The notes under the pieces were generated by a model that saw nothing but the letters and a program-made list of their open reading frames with translations, made no database searches and was not told where the DNA came from. Both the position numbers and the translations under genes were made by a program. Source: Candidatus Rifleibacteriota bacterium (GTDB lineage Bacteria; Riflebacteria; Ozemobacteria; Ozemobacterales; Ozemobacteraceae). Taken from it: a stretch of DNA of 64,000 nt. Every line of letters begins with the position of its first letter. Within the stretch, counting starts at the first letter, position 1. The stretch is from positions 1-64,000 of the forward strand of contig JAKQQP010000603.1 in NCBI GenBank assembly GCA_029564115.1. Reading direction: 5' to 3'. Positions 34,806 to 43,677 of this stretch are shown here, piece after piece.

Positions 34806-36703
34806 TCCTGATCCTTGATGAAGTCTGCAAGTTCGATTCCAGTGAGGTTATCGCCGTTGCGCAGTCTTACCGTTACAGTGCCAGCGCTGGCTTCCTGGTC
34901 GCCAAGAATTATCATGAAGGGTATTTTCTGCAGCTGTGCCTGGCGAATACGATAACTGATCTTATCGTTGCGATCGTCGAGTTCACATCTGACAAGTTTC
35001 TGTTTCAGCGTTGCCACAACTTTTCTGGCATATTCAGCGTGCTGCTCGTTAACAGGTATGACGACCGCCTGAACCGGAGCCAGCCACAAAGGCATGGCAC
35101 CACCATAATGCTCGACAAGAACGCCGAAAAAGCGCTCGATAGATCCCAGTAGAGCGCGGTGAACCATATAAGGGCGATGGCGGTTGCCATCAGAACCGAT
35201 GTAAGTCATATCAAAACGCTCTGGCAGATTCCAGTCGAATTGAACGGTTGTCATCTGCCATTCACGGCCAATCGCATCTCTGATTTTGAGATCGATCTTG
35301 GGGCCATAAAAGGCTCCGCCGCCCTCATCCACTTCCCAGTCGAGATTTTCGGCAATAATTGCCTGGCGCAGAGACTCGGTAGCCTGTTCCCAGCGCGCAT
35401 CTTCGTGGCCAACGGCCTTTTCGGGTCTGGTTGCAAGATAGGCCTTGATATCTGTAAAACCAAAAGCCCGCCATAATCTCAGGCTGAAGCGCAAAATTTC
35501 ACGAATTTCATCCTGAATCTGCTCCGGAGTGCAGAAAATGTGTGCGTCATCCTGAGTGAAACCCCTGACACGCAGCAGCCCGTGAAGAACACCACTTTTT
35601 TCGTAGCGGTAGACGGTCCCGAGCTCGGCCCAGCGCAGCGGCAAATCACGGTATGAACGCACCTGCGATTTATAGGTCATTATATGGAAAGGGCAGTTCA
35701 TCGGCTTGATATAATAATCGTTGCCGTCAATTTCCATGGGGTTATACATGGCGTCCTTGTAGTTACCGAGATGGCCACTGGTTTCCCACAGCCAGCTCTG
35801 GCCGATATGGGGAGTATACATCAACTCGTAACCATTGCGGTAATGCTGTTCTTTCCAGAATTTTTCGATTTCATGCCTGATTCTTGCGCCCTTCGGGTGC
35901 CAGAAAACGAGCCCTGGCCCAACCTCTTCATGAGTTGCAAAAAGGTCGAGTTCTTTGCCAAGTTTACGATGATCTCGTTTTTTGGCTTCTTCCAGGCGAT
36001 CAAGGTATTCTTTAAGCTCTTCTTTGCTCATGAAAGCGGTGCCATAAATGCGCTGCAGCATCGGCCGCTTTTCATCGCCACGCCAGTAAGCCCCGGCCAC
36101 GCTCAGAAGTTTGAAGTTTTTCACCATGCCTGAGTCCTGGACGTGGGGGCCACGGCAGAGATCGACAAACTTCCCCTGAGAAAAAACAGAGATGGTTTGA
36201 TCGCCAAGCTCTTTGATAAGTTCAAGTTTGAACGGCTGATCGGCTTTTTCAAACATATCGAGAGCTTCTTCTTTCGTCAGAACTTTTCTGACGAATGGCG
36301 ACTTCGCCTTGATCAAAGCTTCCATTTCTTTTTCGACAGCGGCAAGGTCGTCTGTGGTCAAAGCACGCGGCAAAAGAAAGTCATAATAAAAACCGTTCTC
36401 GATTGCCGGCCCGATGCCGAATTTGGCTTCGGGGAACATTGTTAACACAGCCTCGGCCATAATGTGGGCCATTGAATGACGGCACACCTCGTTGGCCTCT
36501 GGAGATTTTGCGGTGACAACTTCAAAATCAGCAGACTCGGTCAGCGGAGTGCGCAGATCGAGCAGATTTCCATTTATTTTACCTGCCAAAGCGGCTTTCG
36601 CCAGCCCGGCCCCGATTTTAGCAGCGGCGTCAAAAATCGTCGCTCCTGACTCCAGCTCAATTATTTTCCCATCTGGAAGTTTAAGCTGAATCATCTGTGA
36701 CAT
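34784..36703 (-). CDS. thrS: Threonyl-tRNA synthetase
   Basis: This class II synthetase charges tRNA-Thr. The 639-residue protein has an N-terminal TGS domain (about 5-65), the editing domain with HSMAH (H76-H80), motif 2 (RYEKSGVLHGLLRVRGFTQD) and zinc-ligand positions in the catalytic core (MNCPFH Cys). Motif 3 is HRALLGSIERFFGVL, and an anticodon-binding domain (about 540-639) ends the protein. ATG 36703 has AAGGAG 5 bases upstream. It follows tyrS by 24 bases. No T-box leader lies upstream; there is no space for one. Confidence 0.98.
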   Translation of the reverse strand: MSQMIQLKLPDGKIIELESGATIFDAAAKIGAGLAKAALAGKINGNLLDLRTPLTESADFEVVTAKSPEANEVCRHSMAHIMAEAVLTMFPEAKFGIGPAIENGFYYDFLLPRALTTDDLAAVEKEMEALIKAKSPFVRKVLTKEEALDMFEKADQPFKLELIKELGDQTISVFSQGKFVDLCRGPHVQDSGMVKNFKLLSVAGAYWRGDEKRPMLQRIYGTAFMSKEELKEYLDRLEEAKKRDHRKLGKELDLFATHEEVGPGLVFWHPKGARIRHEIEKFWKEQHYRNGYELMYTPHIGQSWLWETSGHLGNYKDAMYNPMEIDGNDYYIKPMNCPFHIMTYKSQVRSYRDLPLRWAELGTVYRYEKSGVLHGLLRVRGFTQDDAHIFCTPEQIQDEIREILRFSLRLWRAFGFTDIKAYLATRPEKAVGHEDARWEQATESLRQAIIAENLDWEVDEGGGAFYGPKIDLKIRDAIGREWQMTTVQFDWNLPERFDMTYIGSDGNRHRPYMVHRALLGSIERFFGVLVEHYGGAMPLWLAPVQAVVIPVNEQHAEYARKVVATLKQKLVRCELDDRNDKISYRIRQAQLQKIPFMIILGDQEASAGTVTVRLRNGDNLTGIELADFIKDQEWIKEAV

Positions 36704-36727
36704 ATTGTCTCCTTATTTTATGCCCTG

Positions 36728-37954
36728 TTATTCGGGCTTCACGCTTACTTTTTTGAATTTTCGCTTGCCGGCCTGAACAATAAAAGTCATGCCGGGCTGG
36801 AACATTTTCTGGCCATCGGTTTCTTTGATCTGATCGATTTTAACACCGCCCTGTTGCAGAAGACGGCGCGCCTCACCGCCGCTCTCAGCAAGCCCGGTGC
36901 TGGTAAGAAGCTTCATCAGAGGCAGGCCTTCGGTCGGTGCCGCAATTTCTACCTCTTCAATGTTTTCAGGCAAACCGTCGCCAGTTTTGCCGAACATTTT
37001 TTCGAACTCGGCTTCTGCGGCCTCAGCAGCCGCCTGACCGTGATATTGAGATGTAATCTGGCGGGCAAGCCGCATTTTAACAGCCTTCGGCTGCGTAATG
37101 ATCTGCTCACGAACTTCTTTAAGCTCTGCAAGAGAGAGACTGGTCAGCAATTCATAATATTTCAACATCAATTCATCAGGAATCGAAAGAAGTTTGCCAT
37201 AAATCTGCCCGGCGGGTTCATCTATGCCGACATAATTGCCGAGGCTTTTCGACATTTTTTCCTTGCCGTCCAGTCCTTCCAGGATGGGCATAGTCAAGGT
37301 GACCTGCGGAGCCTGGCCATATGAACGCTGCAATTCGCGCCCAACCAGAAGGTTGAACGTCTGGTCGAGACCGCCAAGTTCGACGTCAGCGTGCAGTGCC
37401 ACCGAATCGTAACCCTGCATCAACGGATACATGAATTCAACGACGCTGATCGGAATCTGGTTTTTGAAACGTTTGGCAAAATCGTCGCGCTCAAGCATGC
37501 GGGCAACGGTGTATTGTGACGAAAGCTTGAGAACATCGGCAAAGTTCATTTTTTCGAGCCATTCAGAGTTGAAGACAACCCTGGCCTGTTCAATATCGAG
37601 AATTTTAGCGATCTGCGCCTTGTAAGTTTCGGCATTGGCCTTCACTTCGTCTGTAGAAAGAGCCGGTCGAGTCTTTTTTTTGCCAGTCGGGTCGCCAATT
37701 CTAGCAGTAAAATCGCCGATCAGAAAAACGACTTCGTGGCCGAGAGCCTGAAACTGCCGCATTTTTTGCAGAACTACGGTGTGCCCGAGGTGAATATCAG
37801 GCGCGGACGGGTCTGCCCCCAGTTTTACAACCAGGGGCTTACCAGACTCGTAAGATTTTTCGAATTTTTTCAGAAGTTCTTCTCTTGAAACAATGTCGGC
37901 AGTGCCGGTTGCCACCATTTCAAGCTGTTCTGCCGGTGTTGCTTTGAATTTCAC
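36728..37954 (-). CDS. tyrS: Tyrosyl-tRNA synthetase
   Basis: This is a class I synthetase of 408 residues. Its HIGH motif is HLGH (55-58) and KMSKS lies near 232-236 ([15 protein letters not shown]). A C-terminal S4 RNA-binding domain (about 345-405) is present. The longer spacing and the Asp-Pro-Thr-Gly-Lys stretch ([15 protein letters not shown]) fit the TyrZ-type branch. The start is GTG 37954, preceded by CAGGAG (8-base spacing) and separated from the valS stop by one base. Confidence 0.97.
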   Translation of the reverse strand: MKFKATPAEQLEMVATGTADIVSREELLKKFEKSYESGKPLVVKLGADPSAPDIHLGHTVVLQKMRQFQALGHEVVFLIGDFTARIGDPTGKKKTRPALSTDEVKANAETYKAQIAKILDIEQARVVFNSEWLEKMNFADVLKLSSQYTVARMLERDDFAKRFKNQIPISVVEFMYPLMQGYDSVALHADVELGGLDQTFNLLVGRELQRSYGQAPQVTLTMPILEGLDGKEKMSKSLGNYVGIDEPAGQIYGKLLSIPDELMLKYYELLTSLSLAELKEVREQIITQPKAVKMRLARQITSQYHGQAAAEAAEAEFEKMFGKTGDGLPENIEEVEIAAPTEGLPLMKLLTSTGLAESGGEARRLLQQGGVKIDQIKETDGQKMFQPGMTFIVQAGKRKFKKVSVKPE

Positions 37955-37955
37955 G

Positions 37956-40625
37956 TCAGATGCTCCTGAGATCTTTCTGATACTGCTGCAGTTTGGCTAT
38001 CTGCTGTCGATAGGCCTCGATACCTTCGCGAATTTTGTCTACCACCTCAACAGGCGCTTTGTTGACAAAATCGGCATTATCGAGCTTGACCGAAATTTTG
38101 GCCATTTCTTTTTCGACTTTCGCCAGCTCATTCTCGACACGGGCAAGCTCAGCAGGTACATCGATAACACCAGCCAGGTCGAGGCAGACTTCGGTGGTAC
38201 CCATCAGGCCAACGAGATGGCCGGCTGGTTTGCCTTCAACTACGGCAAAATTTTCTACTCCAGCCAGAGAACAGATCATGGCGGTATGGTTTCTGAAAAC
38301 TTCGCTTAAAGTCGGGTTATCGATAACTTTCACCGAAACTTTTCTGGCGGGCGAAACATTCGCTGATGCCCGCAGATTTCTGATGACCCTGATCGCTTCC
38401 ATCAGCTCAGCGATTTCCTGCTCGAGGGGGGTATTCACCAGACTGTTATCGACTTCAGGGAAACAGCTTTGCATAAGAAAGCCGCTGGCGCCTGGCAATT
38501 TTTGCCATATTTCTTCGGTGACAAAAGGCATAAACGGGTGCAGAATGCGCAAAGCGGTGTCGAGACAGGTCAGAAGAACCTGCTGAACCACGGCTTTGCG
38601 TTCCGGGTCTTTACCGAAAAGAACCGATTTGCTCATTTCGATATACCAGTCACAGAAATCGTTCCAGATAAATTCATATACGCATTTCAGAGCATCGTTG
38701 AAACGGAAGTTGCCTTCAGCCAGATTATTGCGAACCTGGTCAACGGCAAAGCTCATTCGAGAAAGAATCCAGCGGTCGATAGGACTCAACTTGTCGGAAG
38801 CTGGAAGAGCCGCTTCTATTGAGCAACTGGCACCTTCGAGGTTCATCAACACAAACCTGGAAGCATTCCAGAGTTTGTTGGCAAAATTTCGCCCGATTTC
38901 GACCTTGTTTTCCGCGAAGCGGATATCCTGCCCGACCGGAGCCAGAGAAATAACGGTATACCTGAGAGCATCGGCGCCGTATTTTGCGATAATATCGAGG
39001 GGATCAGGTGAGTTGCCGAGAGACTTGCTCATCTTGCGACCCTTCATATCTCTGACGATGCTGGTGAAATATACGTCGTGGAATGGGCACTCTCCGAGGA
39101 AATAATAACCGGCCATCACCATTCTGGCCACCCAGAAAAAGATTATGTCAGGCCCGGTAACCAGCGTATCGGTCGGGTAAAACCGCCGCAGAGTTTCTGT
39201 ATTTTCGGGCCATCCCATGGTTGAAAAGGGCCACAGCCACGACGAAAACCAGGTGTCGAGAACGTCTTCATCCTGGGTAATACCTTGAGTTGCCCCGCAC
39301 TTGCCGCATTTATCGGGCATGTCGGCTGCCACCATTACATGTTTGCAACCACCACAGGTATAGGCGGGAATTCGATGTCCCCACCAGAGCTGACGGCTGA
39401 TGCACCAGTCGCGGATGTTTTCCATCCAGTGGAGATAGACACCTACCCAGCGATTGGGGGTAAAGCGCAGAGTGCCATCTTTAACGGCTTCGATGGCCTT
39501 TTCTGCCAGAGGTTTCATTTTAACGAACCACTGGTCAGAAAGATATGGTTCGATAACAGTTTTGCAGCGCTCACAATGGCCGACTGCGAGCTGATGATCT
39601 TCAATCTTCTCGAGCAAGCCCTGTTCTTCGAGCTCTGCAACTATGGCCTTGCGGGCTTCAAAGCGGTCCAGGCCGGCAAATTTACCGGCAAGCTCGTTCA
39701 TAACGCCACTTTCGTCCATGACGATGATCTGTTCAAGATTGTGTCGCCGCCCCATCTCGAAATCGTTCGGATCATGGGCAGGAGTTATTTTTACAGCGCC
39801 GGTACCAAATGTTTTATCGACGTAATCATCGACAATTACCGGGATTTCGCGACCAATAAACGGCAAAACAAGTTTTTGCCCGATAAGATCGGCATAGCGT
39901 TCATCAGCGGGGTTTACCGCCACGGCGGTGTCACCGAGCATAGTTTCTGGTCTTGTTGTAGCAACGACAACGTAGCCTTTGCCGTCTTTGCGCGGATAGC
40001 GCATATACCACAGCGATCCGTTGGTGTCCTCCGGGATTTTTTCCTCGTCAGAAAGAGCCGTTCGACACCTGGGGCACCAGTTGATGATGTATTTGCCCTT
40101 GTAAATAAGACCATCCTGGTAAAGCTTGATGAAAGACATCTTGACTGCTTCACTCAGGCCTTCGTCCATGGTAAATCTTTCGCGTTCCCAGTCACACGAA
40201 CAACCAAGCTTTTTCAGCTGACTGAGAATGATGCCGCCAAATTTTTCCTTCCAGGTCCAGACCCGCTCAAGAAACTTTTCCCGACCCAAATCATGGCGGG
40301 AAGTTTTTTCTTTGGCAAGAGCCTTTTCAACGACGTTTTGGGTGGCAATACCAGCGTGGTCGGTGCCAGGAAGCCACATGGTCTCGCGCCCCTCCATTCT
40401 CTGAAACCTGATCAGGATATCCTGGAGGGTGTTGTTGAGAACATGGCCCATGGTAAGCATGCCAGTGACGTTAGGCGGAGGAATGACAATTGTGTATTTC
40501 TGGCGATCTGATTTTTCGCTGGCATGAAAACAGCCGGCGTTTTCCCAGTTGCGATAAATGGCGGTTTCGACTTCTACCGGCTCGTAAGCCTTGGGCAGAA
40601 GCTCAGAGGTGTTGTTCTGTGACAT
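37956..40625 (-). CDS. valS: Valyl-tRNA synthetase
   Basis: The 889-residue class I enzyme has [17 protein letters not shown] (HIGH, 49-65), zinc-type cysteine pairs (CPRC and CGGC/CGKC), an editing domain, [12 protein letters not shown] (near 525) and an anticodon-binding region. A C-terminal coiled-coil arm (about 815-885: [20 protein letters not shown]) is characteristic of ValRS. All parts are intact. The order valS-tyrS-thrS is tightly packed. Confidence 0.98.
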   Translation of the reverse strand: MSQNNTSELLPKAYEPVEVETAIYRNWENAGCFHASEKSDRQKYTIVIPPPNVTGMLTMGHVLNNTLQDILIRFQRMEGRETMWLPGTDHAGIATQNVVEKALAKEKTSRHDLGREKFLERVWTWKEKFGGIILSQLKKLGCSCDWERERFTMDEGLSEAVKMSFIKLYQDGLIYKGKYIINWCPRCRTALSDEEKIPEDTNGSLWYMRYPRKDGKGYVVVATTRPETMLGDTAVAVNPADERYADLIGQKLVLPFIGREIPVIVDDYVDKTFGTGAVKITPAHDPNDFEMGRRHNLEQIIVMDESGVMNELAGKFAGLDRFEARKAIVAELEEQGLLEKIEDHQLAVGHCERCKTVIEPYLSDQWFVKMKPLAEKAIEAVKDGTLRFTPNRWVGVYLHWMENIRDWCISRQLWWGHRIPAYTCGGCKHVMVAADMPDKCGKCGATQGITQDEDVLDTWFSSWLWPFSTMGWPENTETLRRFYPTDTLVTGPDIIFFWVARMVMAGYYFLGECPFHDVYFTSIVRDMKGRKMSKSLGNSPDPLDIIAKYGADALRYTVISLAPVGQDIRFAENKVEIGRNFANKLWNASRFVLMNLEGASCSIEAALPASDKLSPIDRWILSRMSFAVDQVRNNLAEGNFRFNDALKCVYEFIWNDFCDWYIEMSKSVLFGKDPERKAVVQQVLLTCLDTALRILHPFMPFVTEEIWQKLPGASGFLMQSCFPEVDNSLVNTPLEQEIAELMEAIRVIRNLRASANVSPARKVSVKVIDNPTLSEVFRNHTAMICSLAGVENFAVVEGKPAGHLVGLMGTTEVCLDLAGVIDVPAELARVENELAKVEKEMAKISVKLDNADFVNKAPVEVVDKIREGIEAYRQQIAKLQQYQKDLRSI

Positions 40626-40646
40626 AGATTAACCTTTTTTTTGCGA

Positions 40647-42728
40647 TTACTTCTGAATAAGATGTAACAGTTTTTCGAATTCTTCCGGGGAGAGCTTGAG
40701 ATTTTTGGCCTGGCGGAAAATAGTGAGTTTGGTCTCCAGAGCCTGGATCTTCTCCTGGGTTTTAGAAGCAGGTTTGAGGCTGAACGCTTTTTTGAGCTGT
40801 GCCATAGCTTCTTCAAACTGAGAATCAGCGGTGAGAATGTCTGCATACATCACAAGCAGAGGCACAAAATTCGGGTCGAGTTCGAGACCGGCAAGAATGT
40901 ATTCTCTGGCTTTTTCGTGATCATCGCGCTCGAGAAGTCTCTCGGCAAAGCGCTGGTAAGTAGTCGGAGAGGGTTCGAATTCGGGCAGACTATCGACAGG
41001 CAAACCATTGGGAGCAGCTATTTTGGCACCACAGAGGTGGCAGAAACGGCTGTCCGGGTTGCTTGTAGCACCGCAGGCCTGGCAACTGAAAAGATTTTGA
41101 ACGACCCAGACCTTGGATTTCTTGATGACCATGTCACCTTTGCGATAACCCTTCTCGACTTCGAAAACGATACAGCGCTCAGGAAATTTGGTCGATCTGA
41201 AATAATCCGTGGCAATGTGCTTTTCGGGATCAAATTCTTCAGAAATTACCTGCATGTAAGCAATCTGATTAGGGATAATCAGGCGTTCAAGAAGTTTCTG
41301 GTGAAGAGCCTGAAGTTCGGGAAGCGGATTTTTGCTGAGCAGCGAATCAAGGCCGTCAAAAAAGCCGATGAAGCTTGTGATGATTTCACTGTCGCCAATA
41401 CCAGCACCAGCAGGAGCACCGGCAGAGGCAAGCCGCGCCTTGAGGTTTTCGATCTCAGTATCTTTACGCTGCAGTTGATCACGAGTTTTGCCGATCATAC
41501 CTTCGAAGTTCTGAATGGCAAGGAGCTGGTCAGCGACCTGTCGAGTAAGCTGTTCAACTTCTTCTCTAATTGCGGGATCACTCATACTGTCGTCCTGTCG
41601 AGACTCAGCAGCAACACGCAGTCTGGCCAGTTCGTCTTCTCTGGCCTTATCTATTTCACGCAGTCGTTCAATTTCGTGCCTGAGTGATGCAGTTTCTTCA
41701 GATGAGCTTCCGCCGGCATTTTTAAGATTTTCGATCTCATCGGCAAGCTGCTCACGCTCAGATTCAAGAGCGGTAATTTTTATTGCCGCCTCGGCATATG
41801 CATTGGCATCATGGCTCAGCTGCTCGATTTTTGCTTTCAGTTCATCGACTTCGGCTGTTTCCTGACGTAGTCTTTCAAGCTCGTCAGAAAGCTCTACTGG
41901 TATGACATGACTGTCTTTTGACGCCTGAAGTTCAGCTCTGATGGCTTCTATTTCAGCTATAAGAGCGGCATTTTCTGCCTGGACCGCTGCAAGAGCCTCG
42001 CCAGCCGATGAATCAGACGACCCGGCAACTGCTGCCTCGTCTTTTTCTGCAATAATATTTTTTAGGTTGGCAACGTCCTGCTCGAGTTCGAGAACGCGAT
42101 TTTTATACGATTCGAGCTCTGTATCGCCGGCAGCACTGGCCAGCTCTTCTTCTTTGGCCATCAACTGCGCCTTAAGCTCTTCGTAAGCGGCACTCAACTG
42201 TGCCAATTCTGCCTGAGAGGCATCCAGGGCCATCTGCACTTCAACACCGGTTTCGCCAGTCTGCATCTCTGCTGCGGCATTAGCAGCATTTGCCAGCTCT
42301 GTCTGCAGAGCTTCGGCTGCCTGACGAGACTGTTCCAGTTCTTCCCTGAGTGTGGAAACCAGCTGTTCAAGCTCTTCAACGCGAGGATCTTCAACCACTT
42401 CGGCTACGGCGCTGGAATTAGCCTGATGCTCTTCAAGCATCTGGCTGAGAGCCTGAATTTCTTCGTTTTTCTTTTGCTCCAGTTCGCTGAACTGACCCTT
42501 CTGGTCTTCAAGCTCAGCAAGGAGCCGTTCTGTTTCTGAAGATTTTTCTTCCAGAGCTTTTTTGAGCTGAACAAGCTCTTCGGAATCGGAGCCTCCGGCC
42601 TCGATCTGTGTCTTTAGATTTCTGATCTGGAGCTGCAGCAACTTGATCAGATTGTCTTTCTGCACAATCTGCTGATTCAACTTTTTGAAGAATTCGTTAC
42701 TGATTTCTCCGTTGGCTTCTGGATTCAT
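40647..42728 (-). CDS. Coiled-coil protein with zinc ribbon and TPR domain
   Basis: The 693-residue cytoplasmic protein starts with about 430 residues of almost continuous coiled coil rich in Glu, Ala, Leu and Gln. A globular segment (about 440-530) follows. Then comes a double-cysteine zinc ribbon, CQACG and CHLCG (about 535-560), and a C-terminal TPR region (about 585-690, ERDDHEKAREYILAGLELDP, then QFEEAMAQLKKAFSLKP). The zinc ribbon is close in form to that of the adenylate cyclase in this window. It could be an SMC-like scaffold, but no ATPase motif is present. It precedes valS by about 20 bases. The function is unknown. Confidence 0.65.
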   Translation of the reverse strand: MNPEANGEISNEFFKKLNQQIVQKDNLIKLLQLQIRNLKTQIEAGGSDSEELVQLKKALEEKSSETERLLAELEDQKGQFSELEQKKNEEIQALSQMLEEHQANSSAVAEVVEDPRVEELEQLVSTLREELEQSRQAAEALQTELANAANAAAEMQTGETGVEVQMALDASQAELAQLSAAYEELKAQLMAKEEELASAAGDTELESYKNRVLELEQDVANLKNIIAEKDEAAVAGSSDSSAGEALAAVQAENAALIAEIEAIRAELQASKDSHVIPVELSDELERLRQETAEVDELKAKIEQLSHDANAYAEAAIKITALESEREQLADEIENLKNAGGSSSEETASLRHEIERLREIDKAREDELARLRVAAESRQDDSMSDPAIREEVEQLTRQVADQLLAIQNFEGMIGKTRDQLQRKDTEIENLKARLASAGAPAGAGIGDSEIITSFIGFFDGLDSLLSKNPLPELQALHQKLLERLIIPNQIAYMQVISEEFDPEKHIATDYFRSTKFPERCIVFEVEKGYRKGDMVIKKSKVWVVQNLFSCQACGATSNPDSRFCHLCGAKIAAPNGLPVDSLPEFEPSPTTYQRFAERLLERDDHEKAREYILAGLELDPNFVPLLVMYADILTADSQFEEAMAQLKKAFSLKPASKTQEKIQALETKLTIFRQAKNLKLSPEEFEKLLHLIQK

Positions 42729-42791
42729 ACGGTCTCCCTAAAATCAATACGGATTAACAATGCAATATACCTCGATCAAAGCCAGTTCTAG

Positions 42792-42816
42792 GGCCGATAA
42801 GCACTGCTTTTCGGCC
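42792..42816. repeat. Perfect long hairpin between YvyF-like and coiled-coil genes
   Basis: GGCCGA-T-AAGCA pairs with TGCTT-T-TCGGCC around a single central C: twelve positions each side with one T/T mismatch. No T-run follows on either strand, so it is either a weak terminator or a protein-binding palindrome upstream of the coiled-coil gene. Confidence 0.5.
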
Positions 42817-42893
42817 AGTATCAGGCTACCAGGTTCTAAACCACGAAAGTCTAGCATAGTGTCGCAATCAATGCAACACCTGCAGAGCTGGCA

Positions 42894-43346
42894 TCAGTTT
42901 TTTCTTTTTCCGACATGACCACCATCTTCGCCAACCTTGGGTTTCTCGAAGATATCTTTATCAACGACTGGTGGTTCCTTGGTCTTTTTCTCTTCGCGAG
43001 CCGGCTCTTTGAGCGTCTTAACCTGATCCTTCAGTTTTTTCTTGCACTCGGAGCACAAAACTCCTTCGTGAATTACAGCCTGACAAAGCTGGCATGGATG
43101 CGCAACCTTTTTCAGACCGACCCTTTCCAGTCTCCCGGAATTGATAAAAATCTGCACCTGCTCTTCTGAGCAGCCAACGTTTTCGGCAACCTGCGAAACA
43201 GAAGCACCCGAATGGATCCGCAAAAAATTCTTAACTTTCTGAAACAGTTCTTCTTCTTCACGAAAACACTTAGGACAAATGTCACGAGCCAGTTTTACCA
43301 TAATAACGCCACATACGCGGCAGGAGATCAAATTGCCATCACTCAT
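42894..43346 (-). CDS. YvyF-like zinc protein (flagellar-operon regulator family)
   Basis: The start is uncertain: ATG 43346 and ATG 43361 are both possible, and the first is taken because the cysteine-rich part then begins near residue 9, as in YvyF. The 150-residue protein has CRVCG (9-13), CPKCFREEEELFQKVKNFLR, a helix-turn-helix-like segment (about 43-65, SVSQVAENVGCSEEQVQIFI), a second zinc pair (CQLCQ, CSEC) and a basic tail. This matches the layout of Bacillus YvyF-type proteins linked to flagellar gene control. No flagellar gene is in the window. The Lys-rich C-terminus is probably disordered. Confidence 0.7.
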   Translation of the reverse strand: MSDGNLISCRVCGVIMVKLARDICPKCFREEEELFQKVKNFLRIHSGASVSQVAENVGCSEEQVQIFINSGRLERVGLKKVAHPCQLCQAVIHEGVLCSECKKKLKDQVKTLKEPAREEKKTKEPPVVDKDIFEKPKVGEDGGHVGKRKN

Positions 43347-43677
43347 AATTGCACCAGCCATCACTTTCGGTTAATTCCGCAGACATAATAACAGATAAAA
43401 CTACAAATTAACATGAAACTTTTCAGTATTAATAAACGTTCTATTCTATAGAGTTTATGTACCAACGACAAGAGCCTGTGGCAATATCGTCATAAACTGG
43501 TCATTACCGTATTCTTTGGCGAACAGCAGGCAGACAAAAAAAAGCAGATGAGTCGATGCAGCAAAGCTTTGTTCAGCTCGAAGAAAACGTCTGCGATCTT
43601 TTTTCATCATCGTGATATGTTATACTTAAGAATAAAATTGCCTGCAATTCTGCTGAGTCTTTAAGGGAGTAATACTG
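43347..43677. other. Intergenic region before the large exported protein
   Basis: About 330 bases between divergent genes. Apart from the extended -10 promoter at 43618-43626 and an AAGGGAG Shine-Dalgarno before 43678, I see no gene, RNA element or clear repeat. The composition is A+T-rich around 43380-43450. Confidence 0.5.
43618..43626 (+). promoter_or_regulatory. Extended -10 promoter of the large exported protein
   Basis: TG-T-TATACT (43618-43626) is an extended -10 with five of six matches to the hexamer. A -35 is not evident. The predicted start is near 43633, giving a leader of about 45 bases ending in AAGGGAG 8 bases before ATG 43678. Confidence 0.5.

Noticed and set aside
39285..40511. 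Long plus-strand open frame of 408 codons
   Set aside because: Antisense shadow of valS; its translation shows no domain pattern.
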